Below, piece after piece: positions 1-5,569 of a stretch of DNA of 5,569 nt. Origin of the DNA: an uncultured Methylococcaceae bacterium (lineage in GTDB: Bacteria > Pseudomonadota > Gammaproteobacteria > Methylococcales > Methylomonadaceae). The notes below the pieces were generated by a model that saw only the letters and a list, made by a program, of their open reading frames with translations, was not told the origin of the DNA and searched no databases. Each line of letters starts with the position of its first letter. Within the stretch, counting starts at the first letter, position 1. The DNA lies in NCBI GenBank assembly GCA_903873045.1, contig CAIQND010000287.1:1-5569 (forward strand). The letters run 5' to 3'. Both the position numbers and the translations under genes were made by a program.

Positions 1-27
1 AATATAAAAATATAAAAATATAAAAAT
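1..27. repeat. 8-bp AT-only tandem repeat (about 3.4 copies)
   Basis: The unit ATATAAAA is repeated perfectly at 2-9, 10-17 and 18-25, with partial matches at 1 and 26-27. It touches the window edge, so it may continue upstream. Each unit contains TATAAA. It ends 54 bp before the ATG of the channel gene, where it could act as an AT-rich upstream promoter element or a length-variable spacer. The repeat is seen directly; any function is inferred. Confidence 0.75.
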
Positions 28-34
28 TTGTTAA

Positions 35-61
35 TTTTCATTAAATTAAATATTCCATAAT
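35..61 (+). promoter_or_regulatory. weak candidate sigma70-type promoter for the channel gene
   Basis: TTTTCA at 35-40 (4 of 6 matches to the -35 consensus) is followed after a short 15-bp spacer by CATAAT at 56-61 (5 of 6 matches to the -10 consensus). Transcription would begin near 68, leaving a leader of about 14 nt before the ATG at 82. The whole region is so AT-rich that chance matches are expected, and the real promoter may lie upstream of the window. Confidence 0.25.
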
Positions 62-67
62 TATTTT

Positions 68-90
68 TGCTGAAAACTTATATGCTGAAA
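68..90 (+). repeat. 8-bp direct repeat over the two candidate starts
   Basis: TGCTGAAA occurs at 68-75 and again at 83-90, exactly 15 bp (five codons) apart and in the same frame. The TTG at 67 and the ATG at 82 therefore both begin with the same Leu-Lys codons. It makes the start ambiguous and may be a small in-frame duplication or chance. Confidence 0.5.
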
Positions 91-1437
91 CCATCTGTTT
101 TACTGCTGGCATTATTTTGCGATCTTTGGGTACATGCGCCCACAGCCCATGCCGAAAACAAGCCACAATCGCTGGTTGATATTTACAATTTGGCTTTAGC
201 ACATGATCCAACATTGGCATCGGCATTAGTGGCTAATCAAGCGACACAAGAAATTATCCAGCAAAGTAAAGCGCTATATCGTCCCGTGGTTAACTTTAAT
301 GCAGGCGCTAATGTGACGCATACCGATATTGCATTTAGCGGTGTGGGTGCGGATTTTCCTTTTCGTAGTGGTCAGCAATCATTTTTGGGTTATCAATATG
401 GCATTGAAGCCCGTCAACCCTTATATCGTAAACAAAACTGGGTAGAGCTGGAGCTGGCAAAAACTCAAGTCAGTTTAGCGGATAAACAGCTTTATTTAAC
501 GCAGCAAACTTTAATTTTACGCACTACATTAGCTTATTTCGATGTGTTGCTGACGCAGGATAAAATGCAGTTAATAGCGGCGCAAAAAGCAGCGATATTA
601 AGTCAACTAGAACAAGCTAAAGCCAACTTTGATGTGGGCACCAACACCAGCACTGATGTTAATGAAGCGCAAGCCCGTTACGATTTAATATTTGCACAAG
701 AGATTGCCGCCATTAACGACCATCAAATAGCGCAACAATCCGTTCAGGCTATTACGGGTGAGATTCCTTTGTCTTTGGCTCTCGTTAATAACACCATGAA
801 AACCCATGCCTTAGAGCAAAGCATGGATAAATGGTTGGAAGTTGCCGCAGAAAATGATTTAAACATACAGATTCATCAAGATAGCGTCAAATTATCTCAG
901 CAAGCCATAGAGTATGCCAATGCCGGTCATTTACCCACGTTGGATGCCGTCGCCAGTGTCTCTGATAGTTACGCTAGCGGCAGTTATTACGGCTTTGGTA
1001 GTGACCTTAAAAGCGGCAGTCTTGGCTTGCAGTTACAAGTGCCTCTATATCAAGGTGGAGGCACCACTTCGCGCGTCCGGCAAGCGGTGTTAAATAAACA
1101 AAAGGCACTTAATGATGTCAATATTGCTCGTAGACAAATTAGCCAGGATACGCAACGTGCTTATTTAAACTTAAGCACCAGCATTGCTCAGGTAAAAGCC
1201 TATGAGCAAGCCTTAGTCAGTAGCCAAAGTCAGTTAGATTCTACGCATGTGAGCTATGATGTTGGTTTGCGCACCAGTGTTGATGTACTCAATGCGCAAC
1301 AACAATTATTTAGTGCCAAGCGTGATTTACTGCAAGCACGTTATGGTTATTTAGTTAATATCATTCGCTTAAAAACCACCTCAGGCGTAGTTGCAGAAAG
1401 TGATCTGCTTGATATTAATCAGCAATTAGTTCAATAA
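82..1437 (+). CDS. TolC-family outer-membrane efflux channel
   Basis: This is the outer-membrane exit duct of a tripartite pump; TolC homologues form trimeric beta-barrel plus alpha-helical tunnels. From ATG 82 it is 451 aa. A signal peptide (residues 1-24) has a hydrophobic core VLLLALF and probable cleavage at AHA|EN. Two OEP repeats follow, with barrel-strand segments near 66-116 and 285-327 (the second ending VPLYQGGG). Each repeat carries a VGxxTxxDV motif (185-193 and 394-402). Aligned to E. coli TolC, the gate residues D153, T152, Y362, R367 and R390 correspond to D192, T191, Y392, R397 and R420. In the periplasmic Asp ring, D371 is kept (D401) but D374 is N404. It ends just after the DLL segment, so it lacks the long tail of E. 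coli TolC (493 aa precursor). Start choice: an in-frame TTG at 67 would add MLKTY; neither start has a clear Shine-Dalgarno, and ATG 82 gives the more normal signal peptide. It is TolC-like rather than an OprM-type lipoprotein. It could also serve other pumps. Confidence 0.93.
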   Translation: MLKPSVLLLALFCDLWVHAPTAHAENKPQSLVDIYNLALAHDPTLASALVANQATQEIIQQSKALYRPVVNFNAGANVTHTDIAFSGVGADFPFRSGQQSFLGYQYGIEARQPLYRKQNWVELELAKTQVSLADKQLYLTQQTLILRTTLAYFDVLLTQDKMQLIAAQKAAILSQLEQAKANFDVGTNTSTDVNEAQARYDLIFAQEIAAINDHQIAQQSVQAITGEIPLSLALVNNTMKTHALEQSMDKWLEVAAENDLNIQIHQDSVKLSQQAIEYANAGHLPTLDAVASVSDSYASGSYYGFGSDLKSGSLGLQLQVPLYQGGGTTSRVRQAVLNKQKALNDVNIARRQISQDTQRAYLNLSTSIAQVKAYEQALVSSQSQLDSTHVSYDVGLRTSVDVLNAQQQLFSAKRDLLQARYGYLVNIIRLKTTSGVVAESDLLDINQQLVQ

Positions 1438-1448
1438 CCATTTTCGGT

Positions 1449-1470
1449 AACGCTGAATAGGGCGTTTTTT
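1449..1470 (+). terminator. possible weak intrinsic terminator or attenuator between channel and adaptor genes
   Basis: AACGC (1449-1453) pairs with GCGTT (1462-1466) around an 8-nt loop, and a run of six T (1465-1470) follows. It starts 11 bp after the channel stop codon. The 5-bp stem is short and two of its pairs use the T run, so it is weak at best. It could reduce read-through into the adaptor and transporter genes, setting different expression of channel and pump. The downstream ATATAAATT could also supply a -10 element, but I see no good -35. Confidence 0.4.
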
Positions 1471-1503
1471 ATATAAATTTAAAGCAGTGACAAGATATCG
1501 TTT

Positions 1504-2583
1504 ATGAAAAAGATAATTATGGGAGGCTTATTAGCCTTATTACTAAGCAATTGTAGCAAGCCAGCGCCGGTAGAAACGCCACCACGCCCGGCATTGGTTA
1601 CGCTAGTGGGTGAAAAAACGCTCTCTACCAGCATGATCTTAGGCGGTGAAGTTCGTCCCCGTTATGAGTCTGGTCAAGGTTTTAGAGTTAATGGAAAAAT
1701 CATTAAGCGTCATGTAGAGCTGGGCGCAGTCATTAAAAAAGGGCAGGTATTGGCCTATTTGGATCCGCTTGACAATCATTTAAACGTTACCGCAGCCATG
1801 GCTACTGTTAGTGCGGCGGAGGCCGATAAAGCCTTGGCTAGGGCAGAACTGACGCGTCAGCGGCAGTTGTTTGCTAAAAAGTTCATTTCTGCTTCGGCTT
1901 TAGATATTCGAGAGGCTCAATTTGCAACGGCCAGTGCCAAGCTTGCCCAAGTTAAAGCTCAAGCGCAGGTCACAGAAAATCAAATGCAATATGTTAATTT
2001 AAGCGCAGATCGCGAAGGCGTTATAACCATGATTCATGCGGAGCCAGGACAAATCATACAAGCCGGTGAAGTCATCGTAAAAATTGCCGACACTCACGCG
2101 ATTGATGTGTTGGTTGCGATCCCGGAATCCCGTATGTCTGAAGTTAAATTGAATGCCGCAGTCATTGTAAGAATATGGACGAATCAGAAAAAAACTTATT
2201 CCGGAATGGTTCGGGAAATTTCTCCAATAGCAGATTCTGCCACCCGTGCTTTTAATGTACGTATTACGATTAACCATCCCGATGAATCAGTAAAGCTAGG
2301 TATGACTGCCGATGTTAATTTTAAAGATGCGGACGATTTAGCTTCGGCAGGCTTTCTGATACCTAGTCAAGCACTTACCGAAATCAATAACAAATCAGTT
2401 GTTTGGGTTATTGATGACCATAATAAAGCACAACCACGTACAGTTATAGCGGGGCCATTTAGAGAAGACGGGGTATTAATAAGCGAGGGTTTACAGGCGG
2501 GAGAAAAAGTAGCTATTGCTGGTGTCCATACACTCATTAAAGATCAATGGGTTAAGCCGGTCTTTAATGAGGTGGCACCATGA
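1504..2583 (+). CDS. RND efflux periplasmic adaptor (membrane fusion) lipoprotein, HlyD/AcrA family
   Basis: It bridges the inner-membrane RND trimer and the TolC channel. At 359 aa it is normal for the family. The N-terminus has KK, a hydrophobic stretch (4-14) and LSNC with Cys17 as the probable lipidation site; Asn at -1 is outside the usual [AGS]. Domains: lipoyl half-motifs at about 58-88 (GKIIKRHVELGAVIKKGQVL) and 164-197 (DREGVITMIHAEPGQII), split by an alpha hairpin at about 95-162; beta-barrel about 200-275; membrane-proximal domain about 280-352 (FLIPSQAL at 284-291). The hairpin tip holds R118-x3-L122-x6-S129, identical in spacing to AcrA R128/L132/S139, the TolC-docking motif. The gene lies 66 bp after the channel gene, and its TGA overlaps the transporter ATG. 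No strong Shine-Dalgarno precedes ATG 1504; Met6 is an unlikely alternative because it would drop the two lysines. The substrate is unknown. Confidence 0.95.
   Translation: MKKIIMGGLLALLLSNCSKPAPVETPPRPALVTLVGEKTLSTSMILGGEVRPRYESGQGFRVNGKIIKRHVELGAVIKKGQVLAYLDPLDNHLNVTAAMATVSAAEADKALARAELTRQRQLFAKKFISASALDIREAQFATASAKLAQVKAQAQVTENQMQYVNLSADREGVITMIHAEPGQIIQAGEVIVKIADTHAIDVLVAIPESRMSEVKLNAAVIVRIWTNQKKTYSGMVREISPIADSATRAFNVRITINHPDESVKLGMTADVNFKDADDLASAGFLIPSQALTEINNKSVVWVIDDHNKAQPRTVIAGPFREDGVLISEGLQAGEKVAIAGVHTLIKDQWVKPVFNEVAP
2569..2574 (+). promoter_or_regulatory. ribosome binding site for the RND transporter, within the adaptor gene
   Basis: GAGGTG, a full six-base match to the anti-Shine-Dalgarno, sits 5 nt before the ATG at 2580. 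It fixes that start over the downstream in-frame Met13. With the ATGA stop/start overlap it argues for translational coupling with the adaptor gene. It is stronger than anything seen before the other two genes. Confidence 0.8.
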
Positions 2584-5569
2584 GTAAAAAAGCGCCCTCA
2601 ACGCCGCGCTTTAATATGTCTGATTGGGCATTAAATCATCAGACCTTGGTTTTGTATCTGATGTTAGTGATTACCATAACTGGCTTGTTTTCCTATACTC
2701 AATTAGGTCAATCTGAAGATCCGCCTTTTACTTTCAAAGTCATGCTGGTGCATGCCTCTTGGCCTGGAGCCAGTGCGCAAGAAATGGAGCAGCAAGTTAC
2801 GGACAAGCTAGAAAAGAAGCTTCAGGAAGTGCCGCATTTGGACTATTTAAGTAGTTTTTCACGTCCCGGTGAGTCGTTGATATTTTTTGTTGCCAAAGAC
2901 GACACGCTACCCAAAGACATACCCGAAGTATGGTATCAAGTTCGAAAAAAAATAAGCGACATACGGCACACCTTGCCGAAAAATCTGCAAAAATTAACGT
3001 TTAACGATGAATTTAGTGATGTCTACGGCAGTATGTATGCCTTAACCGGCGACGGCTTTGATTATGCCGCATTAAAGAAACAGGCTGAACAAATCAGAAC
3101 GGCGTTATTAAAAATAGACTATGTCGAAAAAGTAGAATTTTTCGGTGAACAAGAACAACGCCTCTTCATTGAGTTATCAAACGTCAAATTAGCGACCTTG
3201 GGCATTAATGCCAATACTTTGATCGGTATTTTACAGGCACAAAATACGGTCGTATCTGGCGGTGCCTTTGAATCATCAGATGAACGCATCCGCATTGCCG
3301 TATCAGGTCGTTACAATACCGTAGATGACTTGCGTCAATTACGGCTACGCGCCAACAATCAGGATTTTCGATTGGGTGATGTCGCGCATATTTATAGAGG
3401 CTATGAAGACCCGCCCCTTAATCGTATTCGCTATCAAGGTAAAGATAGTTTGCTATTGGGCATCAGCATGAAAGAGGGCGGTGATATTATCAGTTTGGGC
3501 GATGAACTGGATAAAGTCATGGCAAAAATACAACCGCAATTAACGGTTGGCTTAGCTTTAAATCCGGTGACCTTACAGTCTAAAATTGTCTCTCATTCGG
3601 TTAATGATTTTGTCAAGTCGCTGATTGAAGCGTTGGTGATAGTGCTCAGTGTCAGTTTAATTTCATTAGGGTGGCGTAGCGGTATGGTGGTGGCTATTAC
3701 TATTCCTGTCGTGTTAGCCAGTACCTTTTTGGTGATGTATCTTAGTGGCATAGGCCTGCACAAAATATCACTCGGTACGTTGATTTTAGCACTAGGGTTG
3801 CTGGTTGATGATGCCATTATTGCCGTAGAAATGATGTCCTCTAAAATGGAGCAAGGTTGGAGCCGGGTTAAGGCCGCCTCGTTTGCCTATAGCTCAACAG
3901 CAATGCCAATGCTCACGGGCACTTTAGTTACCGTGGCTGGTTTTTTGCCGATTGCAACGGCAAGCTCTGCTACGGGTGAATATACACGGTCTATTTTTCA
4001 AGTATCGGCTATAGCCCTGATTATTTCTTGGTTTTCTGCGGTGATATTGGTACCTTTTTTGGGTTATCACTTACTACCTAATTACACGCAAGCGCCACCC
4101 CCTTCAAAAATGAGCGCTTGGTTAAAGAGGTGTCTTAATCTACCCCAAAAGACCGCGAGCACTGATCATCACGATATTTATAACACACCGTTTTACCACT
4201 GGTTACGCGCACTCATTACACGCTGTGTCCGCTACCGAAAAACCGTGCTGGCCATTACCCTGATAGTGTTTGTGTTGTCTATTATTGGTTTTGGTAAAGT
4301 GCCGCAGCAGTTCTTTCCCGATTCAACTCGACTTGAGTTAGTGGTCGATTTACGGATGACGGAAGGGGCATCTTATATGGCCACCAATGCACAAGCCAAG
4401 AAACTGGAGCTTTGGTTACAAAACTGGTCACAACAACATGAAGGCATGGATAATTATGTTGCTTATATTGGCTCTGGTGCGCCGCGCTTTTATTTGCCCT
4501 TAGATATACAATTATCGCATCGGGGTTTTAGTCAATTTGTTATTCTGACCAAAACCTTAGCGGCCAGGGAAGCCTTGCGTGTAGATTTACTCGCCTTATT
4601 TCAAAGCGACTATCCGGCTTTACGTGCTTCGGTGCTGCGTTTAGAAAATGGCCCGCCCGTGGGTTTTCCCGTTCAATTTCGTGTTACTGGTGCCAATATT
4701 ACTGAAATACGGGACATAGCGCGTCATATTGCCGAAGTGATGCGTACCCATGCAAATCTACTCAATGTACAACTTAATTGGGAAGAACCCAGTAAAGTCG
4801 TTCATGTGGAAGTCGATCAAGCTAAAGCGCGTTTGTTAGGCATTAGTACCGTAGATATCGCCGGTATTATTAATGGGGCTTTACATGAACTGGTTGTCAC
4901 TGAATTTAGAGAAGGTAATGAGCGCATAGATTTGGTGGTAAGAGGCCCGGAAATAGAGCGCACACAGTTATCACATTTGCCTGACTTAATAATTAATACT
5001 TCCGTTGGTGGCGTGCCATTAGCGCAATTGGCCACGATAAGTTCAGGTTTTGAAGAAGGTGTCATCTGGCGTCGTAATCGTCAACCTTCTATTATTGTAA
5101 GAGCTAATTTACAAGGTGACTTGCAAGCGGCAGTGGTCTCGCAACAAATAGATCAGCAATTAACCGATATTAAAGCCGGTTTACCTTCAGGCGTCAGCAT
5201 AGAAACGGGGGGGGCGGCTGAGGAATCAGTTAAAGGCAGTGTGTCGGTAGCCGCAGGATTGCCTCTGTTTTTAATCGTAGTCTTGACTATTTTAATGGTG
5301 CAGTTACAAAGTTTTTCCCGTGTGTTTTTAGTTATTTTAACCGCACCCTTAGGACTCATTGGGGTCACTATCGCTTTATTGTTATTTGACAAGCCCTTTG
5401 GCTTTGTCGCCATGCTGGGCACCATTGCCTTATCGGGTATGATTATGCGTAATTCCGTCATCTTGGTTGACCAAATCGAACAAGATCGTGCCACCGGTAT
5501 TGATGCCTGGCATGCTATCGTTGAGGCCACGCTACGGCGATTTAGACCTATTATGCTGACGGCTGCAGC
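2580..5569 (+). CDS. RND-family proton-driven efflux transporter, permease subunit (3' end beyond the window)
   Basis: This inner-membrane homotrimeric pump exports compounds in exchange for protons. 996 complete codons are open with no stop; relatives are about 1020-1050 aa, so only the end of TM11 and TM12 should be missing. TM1 is about 22-40, followed by GQSEDPPF (43-50), then a first periplasmic porter loop to about 340. TM2-TM6 lie near 344-363, 368-388, 396-418, 440-460 and 471-493. A polar cytoplasmic loop (about 496-552) leads to TM7 (about 555-572), a second periplasmic loop to about 888, and TM8-TM10 near 889-908, 914-935 and 942-962. LLVDDAI gives D410/D411, matching AcrB D407/D408. 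TM10 has MRNSVILVDQ with R957 where AcrB has K940. R987 and T994 match AcrB R971 and T978. The porter loop has GSGAPRFYLPL (631-641) and GPPVGFPVQF (691-700), unlike the AcrB Phe-rich switch loop, so this is a separate HAE-type subfamily. It lacks the TM4 signature of heavy-metal CusA pumps. The substrate is not predictable. Confidence 0.95.
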   Translation, partial: MSKKAPSTPRFNMSDWALNHQTLVLYLMLVITITGLFSYTQLGQSEDPPFTFKVMLVHASWPGASAQEMEQQVTDKLEKKLQEVPHLDYLSSFSRPGESLIFFVAKDDTLPKDIPEVWYQVRKKISDIRHTLPKNLQKLTFNDEFSDVYGSMYALTGDGFDYAALKKQAEQIRTALLKIDYVEKVEFFGEQEQRLFIELSNVKLATLGINANTLIGILQAQNTVVSGGAFESSDERIRIAVSGRYNTVDDLRQLRLRANNQDFRLGDVAHIYRGYEDPPLNRIRYQGKDSLLLGISMKEGGDIISLGDELDKVMAKIQPQLTVGLALNPVTLQSKIVSHSVNDFVKSLIEALVIVLSVSLISLGWRSGMVVAITIPVVLASTFLVMYLSGIGLHKISLGTLILALGLLVDDAIIAVEMMSSKMEQGWSRVKAASFAYSSTAMPMLTGTLVTVAGFLPIATASSATGEYTRSIFQVSAIALIISWFSAVILVPFLGYHLLPNYTQAPPPSKMSAWLKRCLNLPQKTASTDHHDIYNTPFYHWLRALITRCVRYRKTVLAITLIVFVLSIIGFGKVPQQFFPDSTRLELVVDLRMTEGASYMATNAQAKKLELWLQNWSQQHEGMDNYVAYIGSGAPRFYLPLDIQLSHRGFSQFVILTKTLAAREALRVDLLALFQSDYPALRASVLRLENGPPVGFPVQFRVTGANITEIRDIARHIAEVMRTHANLLNVQLNWEEPSKVVHVEVDQAKARLLGISTVDIAGIINGALHELVVTEFREGNERIDLVVRGPEIERTQLSHLPDLIINTSVGGVPLAQLATISSGFEEGVIWRRNRQPSIIVRANLQGDLQAAVVSQQIDQQLTDIKAGLPSGVSIETGGAAEESVKGSVSVAAGLPLFLIVVLTILMVQLQSFSRVFLVILTAPLGLIGVTIALLLFDKPFGFVAMLGTIALSGMIMRNSVILVDQIEQDRATGIDAWHAIVEATLRRFRPIMLTAA
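5207..5214 (+). repeat. 8-G homopolymer inside the RND transporter gene
   Basis: Eight consecutive G encode the end of Thr, Gly-Gly and the first base of Ala in ETGGAAEES, just before TM8. The frame stays open and the motifs after it remain correct, so the length here is the functional one. Such tracts can slip during replication or be miscounted in sequencing. Confidence 0.8.

Noticed and set aside
31..44. Inverted repeat TTAAT-4 nt-ATTAA as a regulator site
   Set aside because: A 5-bp AT-only palindrome is expected by chance in such AT-rich sequence, and no regulator gene is in the window.
41..226. Minus-strand open frame of 61 codons
   Set aside because: It lies antisense to the signal peptide and start of the channel gene, has no recognisable domain, and is best explained as a shadow.
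1999..2277. Minus-strand open frame of 92 codons
   Set aside because: It is antisense to the lipoyl and beta-barrel part of the well-supported adaptor gene, and its product has no family features.
1504..2583. Type I secretion adaptor partnered with an ABC exporter
   Set aside because: The adaptor is short, has a lipoprotein-type N-terminus instead of a transmembrane anchor, and is directly followed by an RND transporter rather than an ABC ATPase.
3593..3817. Minus-strand open frame of 74 codons
   Set aside because: It is antisense to TM2-TM4 of the transporter, including the conserved Asp pair; the + strand reading is clearly the real one.
4817..5065. Minus-strand open frame of 82 codons
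   Set aside because: It is antisense to the second periplasmic loop of the transporter, with no ribosome site or known motif that I can see.
5153..5530. Minus-strand open frame of 125 codons
   Set aside because: Although the longest antisense frame, it sits opposite TM8-TM10 of the transporter; its product is rich in Lys, Thr, Asn and Pro and looks like a reverse reading of membrane segments.
2580..5569. Heavy-metal (CusA-type) RND pump
   Set aside because: The TM4 motif LLVDDAI and the porter motifs fit the multidrug-type branch, and no metal-binding Met clusters are evident in the transporter or adaptor.

Overview
The window carries most of one operon-like cluster for a tripartite, TolC-dependent RND efflux pump, all on the + strand: a TolC-type outer-membrane channel, a periplasmic adaptor (membrane fusion) lipoprotein, and an RND inner-membrane transporter that runs off the right edge. 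All three partners imply a Gram-negative cell envelope. The composition is moderately AT-rich by eye, and the proteins most resemble gammaproteobacterial efflux components. I cannot name a genus.

Layout. Positions 1-81 are a very AT-rich leader with an 8-bp tandem repeat (1-27) and a weak promoter candidate. Positions 82-1437 encode the TolC-like channel, with a possible TTG start at 67. A 66-bp gap (1438-1503) holds a short hairpin followed by six T, which may be a leaky terminator. Positions 1504-2583 encode the adaptor lipoprotein. Its stop codon overlaps the start of the RND transporter (2580 to the window end) in an ATGA overlap preceded by a strong Shine-Dalgarno sequence, so those two genes are very probably translationally coupled. 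No stretch over 300 bases lacks a gene.

How they work together. The RND trimer captures substrate from the periplasm or membrane and uses the proton gradient. The adaptor bridges it to the channel, and the channel carries substrate across the outer membrane. The key coupling residues can be read directly. The channel keeps the residues that close the E. coli TolC periplasmic gate, the adaptor keeps the R-x3-L-x6-S hairpin-tip motif used to dock TolC, and the transporter keeps the TM4 Asp-Asp pair of the proton relay. The substrate cannot be read from the sequence.

This is mainly a recognisable efflux operon and I see no unknown system. The points worth a second look are an Arg where AcrB has its TM10 relay Lys, a non-canonical lipobox in the adaptor, an Asp-to-Asn change in the channel's periplasmic entrance ring, a porter domain that differs from AcrB, the upstream 8-bp repeat, and an 8-G run inside the transporter gene.
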